Assembly (NCBI GenBank): GCA_964403545.1
Contig: CAYOGN010000022.1
Location: forward strand, 1 to 64,000
Direction of reading: 5' to 3'
Origin: VYFG01 sp964403545
GTDB lineage: Bacteria > Pseudomonadota > Gammaproteobacteria > Arenicellales > Poriferihabitantaceae
DNA length: 64,000 nucleotides
The notes under the pieces are model-generated. The model saw only the letters and a program-made list of their open reading frames with translations. It was not told where the DNA came from and made no database searches. Positions 54,184 to 63,141 of the stretch are shown piece by piece (position 1 is the first letter of the stretch; every line of letters begins with the position of its first letter). The translations under genes and the position numbers were made by a program.

Positions 54184-55625
54184 TCCAGTGGATAATTTCT
54201 CTGCCACGTAAGATAGTGCTGTATCTGGACACCTTGCCCCCCAAACGCGCAATACAGATAACGGTATATTGGGGAGTCATCAGCCTGTCAATGCTGCTGA
54301 TTGGTTTTACCGCATTCTACCTGCAATTGATTCCAGCGCACATTGAGGCCGGGATAAACGAACTCTACCAGTCCCGGCCATGGATGAAATCGTTGATCAC
54401 GGTAAATGGCAGGGACGTGATATTAAATGGTATTGTGCAGCCGAAACAGGTGCAGCAAAGGGATATCAGCCGGATGCGTTCGGTGCCAGGTGTACGCCAG
54501 GTGCGCAACAATCTGGTGGAGCAATCCAGCCCGTCAGTTGAAATTCGGATCAATCGAAGCGGGGGCCAAATTGATCTTCAGGGGAAACTGGCCGGTGCAG
54601 ATCTTGATCGGGTACTCAATGCAGTCTATTCCGCTTATCCCGACGATGGAATCCACGACGGGATAAGGATCGATGATCGCCTGGGGCGACCATTGTGGCT
54701 CGATGGGCTGGAGCAGAGCCTCGGGTCATTGCAACCGCTGACCGAGTTTAACCTCTACGGGTGGTTCGATGTACTATTGGTCGATGGGTTCGCCAGCTCT
54801 GCCATGCTGGCAAAAAGGATTCAATACGCTTTGCCCGCGGGACTTCATCCAGGCGTTCAAATTGACTATCAGGTGCGAGAAACAGAGCCAGAAAATTATC
54901 CAACACTGTCGTTGTTCTCCGGATGGAACGGGGCGGCGCTTTCCGGCTCAGTACCTGATGACATCATTGAGCGATCATTGAGCCGGGGATTCAGCGAGTT
55001 GGTGTCCGAGATCCGAGATGAACATTTCACCAGGCTGGTCAAGGTCAATCCGGTGCTGGAACGAACCCTGGAAATGGCACTTGTTGCGAGACTGATTCCT
55101 GCGTTGGTTCAGGTTCATGATCTGAGGCTGGAATCCAGTGGTACAGGATTTAACCTTTCGGGCCGGGTAGATTCGAGCAGGCAGCTGGGATTACTGGTAA
55201 CCGCAATCGATAAATCTGGTTTGGGTACACGACTTGAAAACCGGATTTTTATCGACTCGGCAAATCGCAAACCTGAAATTTCCATTTTTCGTGATCGACA
55301 AAGAGCCGTTATCACTGGACGCCTGCCCAGCCACCGGGCCCGGGTCGACCTGTTGGCAGCAATGGAGGAGGCTTTGGGGGTTGAGCAGATAGATGAATTT
55401 ATCAATATTGAACCCAATATTGCCTATAGTAGATGGCTCAATCGATGGTTCATGTTATTTTCGACAATGCCTGAAACGGTGTTTGGCCTGACCGTATCCG
55501 GAGATGGAGTGATGGTCAGTGGGCAGGTATCCAGCACCAGTCATGGGCAGGATATCGAGCGTGCGCTAGGATCAATATTTCCGAATCTGCGACAGGTAAA
55601 CTGGCTAACCGTTACCCCGAATTGA
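54180..55625 (+). CDS. Membrane-anchored multi-BON domain protein
   Basis: A 481-aa protein with one N-terminal membrane segment (residues 28-50) followed by a long chain of BON-like units. The repeating pattern is a strand, helix and strand ending in a hydrophobic glycine turn, seen for example at VNGRDVILNGIVQPK, SGGQIDLQGKLAGAD, WNGAALSGSVPDD, GTGFNLSGRVDSS, RQRAVITGRLPSH and GDGVMVSGQVSSTS. BON units bind phospholipid or envelope surfaces. In OmpA/ArfA-like relatives BON copies precede an OmpA domain; none is present here. It starts at ATG 54180 inside the preceding gene's end. Function unknown. Confidence 0.72.
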   Translation: MIQWIISLPRKIVLYLDTLPPKRAIQITVYWGVISLSMLLIGFTAFYLQLIPAHIEAGINELYQSRPWMKSLITVNGRDVILNGIVQPKQVQQRDISRMRSVPGVRQVRNNLVEQSSPSVEIRINRSGGQIDLQGKLAGADLDRVLNAVYSAYPDDGIHDGIRIDDRLGRPLWLDGLEQSLGSLQPLTEFNLYGWFDVLLVDGFASSAMLAKRIQYALPAGLHPGVQIDYQVRETEPENYPTLSLFSGWNGAALSGSVPDDIIERSLSRGFSELVSEIRDEHFTRLVKVNPVLERTLEMALVARLIPALVQVHDLRLESSGTGFNLSGRVDSSRQLGLLVTAIDKSGLGTRLENRIFIDSANRKPEISIFRDRQRAVITGRLPSHRARVDLLAAMEEALGVEQIDEFINIEPNIAYSRWLNRWFMLFSTMPETVFGLTVSGDGVMVSGQVSSTSHGQDIERALGSIFPNLRQVNWLTVTPN

Positions 55626-55682
55626 ACAAATTTCTGAATCTGTAGCCAAACTACTTACATCCCTGACACAGACTTTTAATCG

Positions 55683-55805
55683 ATGGTTTATTTGCTGAGT
55701 GAAATAGGTTTTGGATTGGTGACCATGGTGGTGGCTGGCTTTTGTCTTGGCTGGGTGGTACGCGGAATTCGTGAGCGAATCCACAACGGTCGCAGCGAAG
55801 ATTGA
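55683..55805 (+). CDS. Tiny membrane protein (40 aa)
   Basis: A 40-codon frame starting at ATG 55683 and ending TGA 55803-55805, between the BON gene and the YiiX-like gene. Residues 4-27 form one hydrophobic segment (FGLVTMVVAGFCLGWVV) followed by a charged basic-to-acidic tail. The frame length is short enough to occur by chance, but the location in a tight operon and the membrane helix with a positive-inside tail support it. Confidence 0.45.
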   Translation: MVYLLSEIGFGLVTMVVAGFCLGWVVRGIRERIHNGRSED

Positions 55806-55827
55806 ACGGTCAATCCGAAATGACATA

Positions 55828-56625
55828 ATGCTGACTAAAATACGCAGATCCATAGGCAGGGGGCTAGCCAACTATCTGACCAAAGATCTCAAAGGCTACA
55901 AAAGCTTTTCCAGCCACGAGTCGCCGAGATTGCAGCAGTTTCTTGAGCCCGGCGATATTTTACTGGTGGAGGGAAATACCCGAATCAGCAGTGCGATCAA
56001 ATACCTTACCCAGTCCACCTGGTCTCACGCAGCTTTTTATGCCGGAGACATCACCAACCAGTTTACCAGCGAAGGAGAGCCGTGCCCTCTGATCGAGGCT
56101 GAAATCGGCAAAGGGGTTATTACCTCCCCGCTGTCTCGTTATCATACGTTGAACACACGTATATGTCGGCCATTGGCGCTAACCGAACGGGACCGGAAAA
56201 GACTTGTCGGCAACATGATGTCAGCACTGGGCAAAGATTATGACCTCAAACATATTTTTGACCTTGCACGATATCTGTTTCCAACACCGCCCATCCCGGT
56301 ACGTTTTCGCCGCCGCCTGCTTGCCCTTGGTAGCGGAGATCCCTCCCGTGCGATTTGCTCAACGCTAATCGCAGAGTCCTATCAAATGATCCACTACCCA
56401 ATACTGCCAACTATTGAATCAACCCTGTCGGTCGGGCACAACTGGTTTATCGAAAAAGAAATTTTACACATCCGTCACCATACCCTGTTTACTCCTCGTG
56501 ATTTTGATGTGTCGCCATTTTTTCGCATCGTTAAACCGACGGTAGAAGCCGGGTTTGACTACCAGGAGCTGGATTTACGCAATCCGGATCCCGAGAACCT
56601 TGCTGCCCCGGAGCAGGGGCTCTGA
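55828..56625 (+). CDS. YiiX/YebB-like papain-fold cysteine hydrolase
   Basis: A 265-aa protein of the permuted NlpC/P60 group. The conserved histidine lies in WSHAAFYAG (about residue 68), LIEAEIGKGVITSPLSRY is the substrate strand, and the catalytic cysteine is in AICSTLIAESYQM (about residue 183). The frame could open at 55747, but that overlaps the small ORF; ATG 55828 was chosen. It would cleave amide or ester bonds of cell-wall peptides or lipids. It closes the run FemAB-like, BON, small protein, hydrolase. Confidence 0.82.
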   Translation: MLTKIRRSIGRGLANYLTKDLKGYKSFSSHESPRLQQFLEPGDILLVEGNTRISSAIKYLTQSTWSHAAFYAGDITNQFTSEGEPCPLIEAEIGKGVITSPLSRYHTLNTRICRPLALTERDRKRLVGNMMSALGKDYDLKHIFDLARYLFPTPPIPVRFRRRLLALGSGDPSRAICSTLIAESYQMIHYPILPTIESTLSVGHNWFIEKEILHIRHHTLFTPRDFDVSPFFRIVKPTVEAGFDYQELDLRNPDPENLAAPEQGL

Positions 56626-56656
56626 TGCATACGATCGATTTAATATACGGCGCCAG

Positions 56657-57652
56657 TTAATGCGTAAAACCTGAACTGCCGAGTAGATGTTCCTGATAGG
56701 CGTCGAATGATCCCCATGGGGAATCTTCCAGCAGTAAGTTGGCAAATTCACGAATATTCTGCGGGCGTTTGTCGATTTCCAGCTCCAATGCCCACTTCAG
56801 TGCCTTAATAACTGATGTCGAAACATTTTTATCGGCACCCTTGAGTTTTAATTCGCGTTCCTTTTGTTCCCGTCGAAGCGATGTGGGTGGAGGCCGACCG
56901 GTAATGCATGCGTAGATGGTGGCGCCAATTGCATAGACATCTGATCCCGGACCCATTTCCTTTTTATGGTGCTGCTCCGGTGGTGCAAACCCCGGGGTTA
57001 AGGTCTGAAAGCTGCTGAATCGTTCCTGTCGGCTCATGGCTTTGCTGGCACCAAAGTCGAGTAAAAGAGGGCCGCCGACGGTACGCAGTAAAATGTTTGC
57101 CGGCTTGATATCAAGATGCAGAATACCATGCTTATGCAGCATGTCGATGCCGGATATAATTGGGGGCATCACTTTTTGAATAAATTGCTGATCAAGATCT
57201 CCCTGGGATCGTTTTATCATCCAGCGAAGGTCCTTTCCCGGCTGCAACTTCGACACCATGTAAGCGGTGCTATTGCTTCTGAATACGTTGATAATATTTA
57301 TTACGTGAGGGTGGGATATCTTTGACAGTGCGTGTGCTTCCGCAAAGAATTGCTGCATACCAATGTCAAAAGCAGGTTTCTTTTTACGGTTGATAGGGAT
57401 AATTTCATTGCCCTCCCCCCGTTTGGCCAGCAGGTTTGGGAAATACTCTTTGAGTACCACGCTCTCACCAAGTGTGGCGTCAAATGCACGGTAAATAATG
57501 CTGAAACCACCACCGCCAATAACTCCTTCGACCAGGTAATTTTCGATAGACTCGCCAGACCTGATTGGATAACGCCGGTAGTTTTCCCTGGAATTATCCC
57601 TCTCAGCGGGTTCGTCTGATTTTTTCGGATGTTTCTTGTTAAATATTCCCAT
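56657..57652 (-). CDS. Serine/threonine protein kinase
   Basis: A 331-aa Hanks-type kinase. IGGGGFSIIYRAFD is the glycine loop; VVLKEYFPN holds the ATP-binding lysine; HLDIKPANILL the catalytic loop; LLDFGASKAMS the Mg-binding DFG; and APPEQ the substrate loop. HLDIKP lacks the arginine before the catalytic aspartate, so it is a non-RD kinase. The first 35 residues are charged and form no membrane segment, and no extracellular sensor follows. It converges with the YiiX-like gene and is divergent from yicC. Confidence 0.9.
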   Translation of the reverse strand: MGIFNKKHPKKSDEPAERDNSRENYRRYPIRSGESIENYLVEGVIGGGGFSIIYRAFDATLGESVVLKEYFPNLLAKRGEGNEIIPINRKKKPAFDIGMQQFFAEAHALSKISHPHVINIINVFRSNSTAYMVSKLQPGKDLRWMIKRSQGDLDQQFIQKVMPPIISGIDMLHKHGILHLDIKPANILLRTVGGPLLLDFGASKAMSRQERFSSFQTLTPGFAPPEQHHKKEMGPGSDVYAIGATIYACITGRPPPTSLRREQKERELKLKGADKNVSTSVIKALKWALELEIDKRPQNIREFANLLLEDSPWGSFDAYQEHLLGSSGFTH

Positions 57653-57941
57653 TTAGTAAAAGGGCAAATTGTATATCGAGGCAATTTTTGTCCAGAGGCG
57701 TTGGCTATCGGGAAACAATCTTGCTGATTATGAATACACAACTCCCATTCGCATAGTATCAGATAGCCTGAATTTACCACAGTACAGCGGCCACGTAATA
57801 TTGACCGATCTGTAACCCTGGCAGTGTTCATGTTTTGATCAGCGGTTCCTCAATCGCCAGGAGCATATTTACAGCCAGACAAGAGATCAGGTTAATTAGT
57901 TTGCTATAGTCCGGGGCTTTAATTTGGACCACTTGAATACC

Positions 57942-58808
57942 ATGATCGCCAGCATGACCGCTTTTTGTCGTTCCCAAACCGAATTGCCCGCAGGGTGCCT
58001 GGTGTGGGAAATTCGTAGTGTTAATCACCGCTACCTGGACGTACATCTCAAACTACCGGAACAATTGCGCTCTCTGGAATCCGGCTGCAGAGAACTAATC
58101 AACGGCAGCCTGAATCGTGGTCGAATTGATGCCGCCCTCAAGTATGACCCCGGCAACTTCACCGGTGGAGGATTTACCATGAATGAGGCGATTCTGACCA
58201 GCCTGGGTGAATCGCTGGCAGTGGTCAAGGCCCGGATACCGGGCGCGGGTGCTACCGACCCTTGCGAAATACTGCGCTGGCCAGGAGTGCTGGAAAAGCC
58301 GGATGAAGATATTGACGGACTGATTCAATGCGCGCTAGGTGTGCTCGCCGGCGCACTCGATGAATTGATTGAGGTGCGACTGCGTGAAGGCTTGCGGTTG
58401 CAGCAGCTGGTCAGTGACCGTATCGCCACTGCGCGGGAAATTGTCAAAGACCTGAGGAGCGTGCTTCCGGAGATTGAACTGGATATCAAACAACGCTGGC
58501 AACGCCGCCTCGATGAACTTGGAGACGAAGTTGACCCCTCAAGACTCAATCAGGAACTGGCACTGTTGTTAACCCGTATTGATGTGAGTGAAGAACTGGA
58601 TCGTCTTGATACCCATTTCGAAGAGGTAGAGCGGGTACTAACGGGCAGCAAGCCCGCGGGTCGCCGCCTTGACTTCCTGATGCAGGAGCTGAATCGTGAA
58701 GCCAATACTCTGGGTGCCAAATCGGCGGATTTACGCAATACCAACGCTGCGGTGGATCTCAAGGTGCTAATCGATCAAATGCGTGAACAAGTTCAGAATA
58801 TAGAATAG
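57942..58808 (+). CDS. yicC: YicC-family endoribonuclease
   Basis: A 288-aa protein with two domains, YicC_N and DUF1732. MIASMTAFCRS is the typical start; WEIRSVNHRYLDVHLKLPEQLR and the C-terminal FLMQELNREANTLGAKSAD identify the family. YicC-type proteins are recently described ribonucleases that act with PNPase in RNA decay. A TATAGT at 57905-57910 suggests the promoter. It is followed by gmk after 68 bases, the usual order. Confidence 0.93.
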   Translation: MIASMTAFCRSQTELPAGCLVWEIRSVNHRYLDVHLKLPEQLRSLESGCRELINGSLNRGRIDAALKYDPGNFTGGGFTMNEAILTSLGESLAVVKARIPGAGATDPCEILRWPGVLEKPDEDIDGLIQCALGVLAGALDELIEVRLREGLRLQQLVSDRIATAREIVKDLRSVLPEIELDIKQRWQRRLDELGDEVDPSRLNQELALLLTRIDVSEELDRLDTHFEEVERVLTGSKPAGRRLDFLMQELNREANTLGAKSADLRNTNAAVDLKVLIDQMREQVQNIE

Positions 58809-58876
58809 AATACGGCCCCCCGCGTTGGACGAAACCGCCACCCAACCTGGCTATAGCTCTACTTTCAACGGACCAT

Positions 58877-59434
58877 ATGAACGCACCCGGTGTACTTATC
58901 CTGTCTGCTCCGTCCGGTGCTGGCAAGACCAGCCTCGCGCTGGCGCTGGTCGGTGCCCGCGAGGACGTTGGGCTAACAGTTTCTCATACTACCAGGAGCC
59001 AGCGTCCCGGAGAAGTAGATGGTGTTCACTATCATTTTGTTGATCAGGCGACGTTTGAGCAAATGATCAGAGGAGACCTTTTTGTCGAGTATGCCAGGGT
59101 TTTTGACCATTATTACGGTACCTCTGTGGATGCGATCAGTGAGCAGATTTCAACGGGAAAACATGCCATACTGGACATCGATTGGCAGGGCGCTCGAAAG
59201 GTGCGGCAAAAATTCCCTGATGCGCTTTCTATTTTCGTTATGCCGCCTTCTCTGGAAGCGTTGGAACAACGCTTGCGCGATCGAAACCAGGACAGCGATG
59301 AAGTGATCGCGCGGCGTATGGGTGATGCGAAAAGTGAAATCAGTCATAAGGAGGAATACGATCGAATTCTGATAAACGATGATTTCGACCGGACGCTGTC
59401 GGATCTAAATGCTGCGCTGAATGCATTGACTTAA
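58877..59434 (+). CDS. gmk: Guanylate kinase
   Basis: An enzyme that converts GMP to GDP. It is 185 aa, about 20 residues shorter than E. coli Gmk; the core is complete. LSAPSGAGKTSL is the P-loop; SHTTRSQRPGEVDGVHYHFV binds GMP; ILDIDWQGARKV and RRMGDAKSEI follow. The C-terminus stops at the final helix. It lies between yicC and rpoZ. Confidence 0.95.
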   Translation: MNAPGVLILSAPSGAGKTSLALALVGAREDVGLTVSHTTRSQRPGEVDGVHYHFVDQATFEQMIRGDLFVEYARVFDHYYGTSVDAISEQISTGKHAILDIDWQGARKVRQKFPDALSIFVMPPSLEALEQRLRDRNQDSDEVIARRMGDAKSEISHKEEYDRILINDDFDRTLSDLNAALNALT

Positions 59435-59536
59435 CAAAAGCACCTTAACCCGCTGGCGGTCCGGAATTATTCCGGGCGGCCATCGAACCCCCCAAAATTT
59501 GGTAACATTCAACAATTGCTCTAAGAGGAAAATCAA

Positions 59537-59893
59537 ATGGCAAGAATTACAGTCACGGACTGTCTCGAACACGTCGACAATCGTTTTCAACTGGTACTGG
59601 TGGCAACCAAGCGTGCCCGACAGCTTATCCTGGGCGCCGAACCCCACGTGCCGACGGAAAATGACAAACCTACAGTGGTTGCCCTGAGGGAAATCGCTGA
59701 AGGGTTTATTGGTCCTTCCATTCTGGAAGAGGAAACCTCAATTCCGGAACTCAATTTTGGTGAAAACATTGATGGCGAAGACCAACCTTCTGTCAGCGAC
59801 GAAACTGAAACCGGGGATCAGATCGATCTGGAAGTCAGTAAATTGATCACTGAAGCCGGGATCACAAAAGCGGAAAGTACGGAAACTAATTGA
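59537..59893 (+). CDS. rpoZ: RNA polymerase omega subunit
   Basis: A 118-aa omega subunit, 27 residues longer than E. coli's. MARITVTDCLEHVDNRFQLVLVATKRARQL is the conserved omega core that assists beta-prime folding. The last 40 residues form an acidic extension rich in Glu and Asp. The ATG has AGAGG upstream at good spacing. It precedes spoT, as in E. coli. Confidence 0.96.
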   Translation: MARITVTDCLEHVDNRFQLVLVATKRARQLILGAEPHVPTENDKPTVVALREIAEGFIGPSILEEETSIPELNFGENIDGEDQPSVSDETETGDQIDLEVSKLITEAGITKAESTETN

Positions 59894-59942
59894 ATTATCT
59901 GCTTTCATCAATGGTTTCTGATCGGGTTAATACCCCGCGCTG

Positions 59943-62132
59943 ATGCCACTGCCTGAAGGCCTTTTGTTCAAACGCAGGGCCGCTACCTCGCACCGGCCAC
60001 TGGTAAAAAAACTGTTGAAAAACCTGGGGCAATATATGGACCCGGGGCTGCTCAGAGATATTGAGGCCGCTTGCGAGTTTGGTGCAGAGGCTCATCAGGG
60101 GCAGACTCGTCAAAGTGGTGAGGCTTATATTTCCCACCCGGTAGCGGTGGCAGAAATCCTTGGCAGTATGCGGATGGACAGTCGTACCATTATCGCTGCC
60201 ATTCTCCATGATGTGGTGGAAGACACCGATATCACCGTGGACGAGATTGCCACCAGGTTCGGTGATGACGTAGCCCACCTTGTGGACGGTGTAAGTAAAG
60301 TCAGTCAGCTGGAAGTTGACTCCAAGGAAAATGCCGAGGCAGCATCTTTTCGCAAGATGTTTATGGCTATGGCCAGAGATATCCGGGTGATTATCATCAA
60401 ATTGAGTGATCGCCTGCATAACATGCGTACCCTGGGTTCACTCAGCGATGACAAGCGCGCCCGTATTTCACGCCAAACCCTGGAGATATATGCCGCCATT
60501 GCCAACCGTATTGGTATGCGTGAACTGGCGGGGACCCTCGAAGACCTGGCGCTACAAAATTTGTATCCGAAGCGCTATAACGCCATTCAAAAAATGATGC
60601 GGACCAACAAACGGGGTCGAAAATCCGTCATCGAGCAGGTTTGTTCACAAATCCAGTCTACCCTGGAAAGAAACCAGATACACGCAGAAGTGGTGGGGCG
60701 GGAAAAAAATATCTATAGTATTTATCGAAAAGCATTAAAGAAAAAGAAAATTCAGCTCCGTGACGTCCATGATATCTACGCCATTCGAGTCATCACCGAA
60801 AACCGTAACCAGTGCTACCTGGCATTCGGGGTAATACACAAGATATATAAACCGCGCCCGGGCACTTTCAAGGACTATATCGCTATTCCTAAAACCAATG
60901 GTTACCAGTCGCTGCACACATCGGTTCTTGGCCCATATGGCCAGCCAGTGGAAATTCAGATTCGCAGCCGCTCCATGCACCGGGCCGCAGAAGCAGGAGT
61001 TGCCAGCCACTGGATTTATAAAACTGATACCGCCGACGAAGACGTCCCGCAGCAACTTGCACAAAAATGGCTCAGCAGCTTTATGGAATCACAGGAAATG
61101 TCCGCAGACTCCGGTGAGTTCATTGAACATCTGAAAGCCGATCTGTACCCTGATGAGGTTTTTGTTTTTACCCCTAAAGGAGATATCAAACGCTTGCCAC
61201 GCGACTCCACGGCACTGGATTTTGCCTATGCAGTGCATTCAGCTGTTGGTAATCGATGCAAGGGTGCCATGATCGATCAACAACTGGTTCCACTCCATGA
61301 AAAACTGCACAATGGTAATAATATTGAAATTCTGACTTCACCTCGGGCACGTCCCACCCCGGGCTGGCTGAATTTTGTCGTCACCTCCAAGGCCCGGGTA
61401 GCGATCCGGCAATACCTGAATAAGCAGAAAGGAAAACAATCACTCAAACTTGGCCAGAAACTGTTGAAGAAAGCCCTGTGGGATCAGGGTTACTGGCGAT
61501 TGCGTATTCCCAGCAATCATAAAATAATTCTGCTCGATGCACTGAATCTGAAAGACTGGCCGGAATTACTGACAGATATCGGATTTGGTAAACGGCTTGC
61601 ACCACTGGTGGCCAAGCAAATGATTGCAGAGGTGATGGAACCGGGAGAAAAAGATATCAAAAGGCGTCAACCCAGGGGCCAGAAACATCATGGAATGATG
61701 ACCATAGAAGGCACTGAAGGTCTCCTCGTCAACTATGCCAAATGTTGCTTCCCGATTCCTGATGACCGCATTATTGGAACCACTACCAAGGATCGTGGCC
61801 TCGTTATTCATCGCCTTCGCTGCCCCAATGCCCGAGGTATCATGAAGCATCCGGATCAATATTTTCATCTTAACTGGTCGGAAGATACCCATGGTGTTTT
61901 CGAAGTAATGCTGAAACTCGAAAGCCATAACCAACCCGGTGTATTGTCAGAAATTTCCAATACTATAGCGTCCCATGAGTCCAATATAAACAAGCTCAAC
62001 GTTGAGGAAATGTCAGGCAATATTTCCCGCATGTCGTTTGTGATAGAGGTTAAAAATCGCAAACAGGTCGCTGATATAATGCGAGAGCTTCATGCCAGCG
62101 AGCCCGTAATTAAAGTTTCCCGGTCGAAATAG
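59943..62132 (+). CDS. spoT: Bifunctional (p)ppGpp synthetase/hydrolase
   Basis: A 729-aa stringent-response enzyme. The N-terminal HD domain has SGEAYISHPVAVAEI and the intact hydrolase motif ILHDVVEDTDIT; the synthetase domain has YAIRVITENRNQCY and PKTNGYQSLHTSVLGP; the TGS domain follows (VFVFTPKGDIKRLP) and an ACT domain ends the protein (VMLKLESHNQPGVLSEIS). Both activities appear intact, so SpoT rather than RelA. It follows rpoZ by 49 bases. Confidence 0.95.
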   Translation: MPLPEGLLFKRRAATSHRPLVKKLLKNLGQYMDPGLLRDIEAACEFGAEAHQGQTRQSGEAYISHPVAVAEILGSMRMDSRTIIAAILHDVVEDTDITVDEIATRFGDDVAHLVDGVSKVSQLEVDSKENAEAASFRKMFMAMARDIRVIIIKLSDRLHNMRTLGSLSDDKRARISRQTLEIYAAIANRIGMRELAGTLEDLALQNLYPKRYNAIQKMMRTNKRGRKSVIEQVCSQIQSTLERNQIHAEVVGREKNIYSIYRKALKKKKIQLRDVHDIYAIRVITENRNQCYLAFGVIHKIYKPRPGTFKDYIAIPKTNGYQSLHTSVLGPYGQPVEIQIRSRSMHRAAEAGVASHWIYKTDTADEDVPQQLAQKWLSSFMESQEMSADSGEFIEHLKADLYPDEVFVFTPKGDIKRLPRDSTALDFAYAVHSAVGNRCKGAMIDQQLVPLHEKLHNGNNIEILTSPRARPTPGWLNFVVTSKARVAIRQYLNKQKGKQSLKLGQKLLKKALWDQGYWRLRIPSNHKIILLDALNLKDWPELLTDIGFGKRLAPLVAKQMIAEVMEPGEKDIKRRQPRGQKHHGMMTIEGTEGLLVNYAKCCFPIPDDRIIGTTTKDRGLVIHRLRCPNARGIMKHPDQYFHLNWSEDTHGVFEVMLKLESHNQPGVLSEISNTIASHESNINKLNVEEMSGNISRMSFVIEVKNRKQVADIMRELHASEPVIKVSRSK

Positions 62133-62170
62133 TTACTACCCTCCTGGCGCCCTTTCAAGGTAATAATATT

Positions 62171-62647
62171 ATGAGCAAACACGCAGTTCTATTTGTCTGC
62201 CTGGGCAATATCTGCCGATCACCTACCGCTGAAGGTGTTTTTCGGCATAAGTTGAAAAACGCGAATTTATCCAGTGTTTTCGTCGTTGATTCTGCTGGAA
62301 CAGGTCACTGGCATGTGGGAAGTCCTCCCGATCAGCGCGCCCAGGAAACTGCAAGGCAACGTGGTATCGATATCAGTAATCTGCGGGGGCGTCAGGTAAA
62401 CGATGATGATATGGAGCGATTTGACTACATCATCGCCATGGATCGGGCCAATCAGCAGCTATTACTGCAACGGGCGGGCCGCCAGTACCGGGATAAAATT
62501 CACCTGATGCTGGAGTTTGCGGATGTTTACGATTTTAAGGACGTTCCCGACCCCTACTATGGCGGTGCAGGAGGGTTTGACCAGGTAATTGATCTGATCG
62601 AATGCGCCAGCGATGGATTACTCGAAACTATTTTGGCTCGTCAATGA
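62171..62647 (+). CDS. Low-molecular-weight protein tyrosine phosphatase
   Basis: A 158-aa phosphatase with the P-loop CLGNICRSP (nucleophilic cysteine, residue 11) and the general-acid aspartate in VPDPYYGG (about residue 124). It could dephosphorylate a tyrosine kinase of exopolysaccharide or envelope regulation, but no such kinase is nearby. Its stop overlaps the start of the YkuD gene (ATGA), so the next genes are translationally coupled. Confidence 0.92.
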   Translation: MSKHAVLFVCLGNICRSPTAEGVFRHKLKNANLSSVFVVDSAGTGHWHVGSPPDQRAQETARQRGIDISNLRGRQVNDDDMERFDYIIAMDRANQQLLLQRAGRQYRDKIHLMLEFADVYDFKDVPDPYYGGAGGFDQVIDLIECASDGLLETILARQ

Positions 62648-63141
62648 CAGCCAGAGCTGCTGGCATCAGGATCGATATTGATATCGATTCACAGCTTCTG
62701 CGACTGACAGGTGTTAATGGTGGAAGCAGACAATACCCGGTTTCCACAGCAGCCAATGGTGTTGGCGAGCTAAATGGAAGCTTTCGAACACCAAGAGGGG
62801 AGCATGTCGTCCGGGCCATGATTGGCAACGATGCCCAACCTGGTACCATATTCGTTGGTCGTCGGCCTACTGGCGAAATTTATACCCCTGAAATGCGTAT
62901 CCAGTATCCCGATCGTGACTGGATATTGACCCGCATCCTCTGGTTGAGCGGTACCGAGCCGGGCTTTAACCGTCGCGGAGAAGTGGATACCATGCGCCGT
63001 TACATTTATATTCATGGCTCACCTGGGGATGTCGATATGAACAAGCCCGGTTCTGCCGGCTGCGTTCGAATGAGGAACGAGGACATTGTCGAATTGTTCG
63101 ACCTCGTGGAAGCAGGTGTTCCGGTTTGCATTCATGGCTGA
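62644..63141 (+). CDS. YkuD-like L,D-transpeptidase-fold protein
   Basis: A 165-aa protein without a signal peptide from ATG 62644. The YkuD core is visible as YIYIHGSPGDVD and SAGCVRMRNEDIVELF, with catalytic His and Cys (about residues 125 and 144). GSFRTPRGEHVV is the typical preceding strand. Without a signal it may act in the cytoplasm or be exported by an unknown route; known YkuD enzymes cross-link or attach peptidoglycan. The frame to 62602 overlaps the phosphatase gene. Confidence 0.85.
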   Translation: MTARAAGIRIDIDIDSQLLRLTGVNGGSRQYPVSTAANGVGELNGSFRTPRGEHVVRAMIGNDAQPGTIFVGRRPTGEIYTPEMRIQYPDRDWILTRILWLSGTEPGFNRRGEVDTMRRYIYIHGSPGDVDMNKPGSAGCVRMRNEDIVELFDLVEAGVPVCIHG

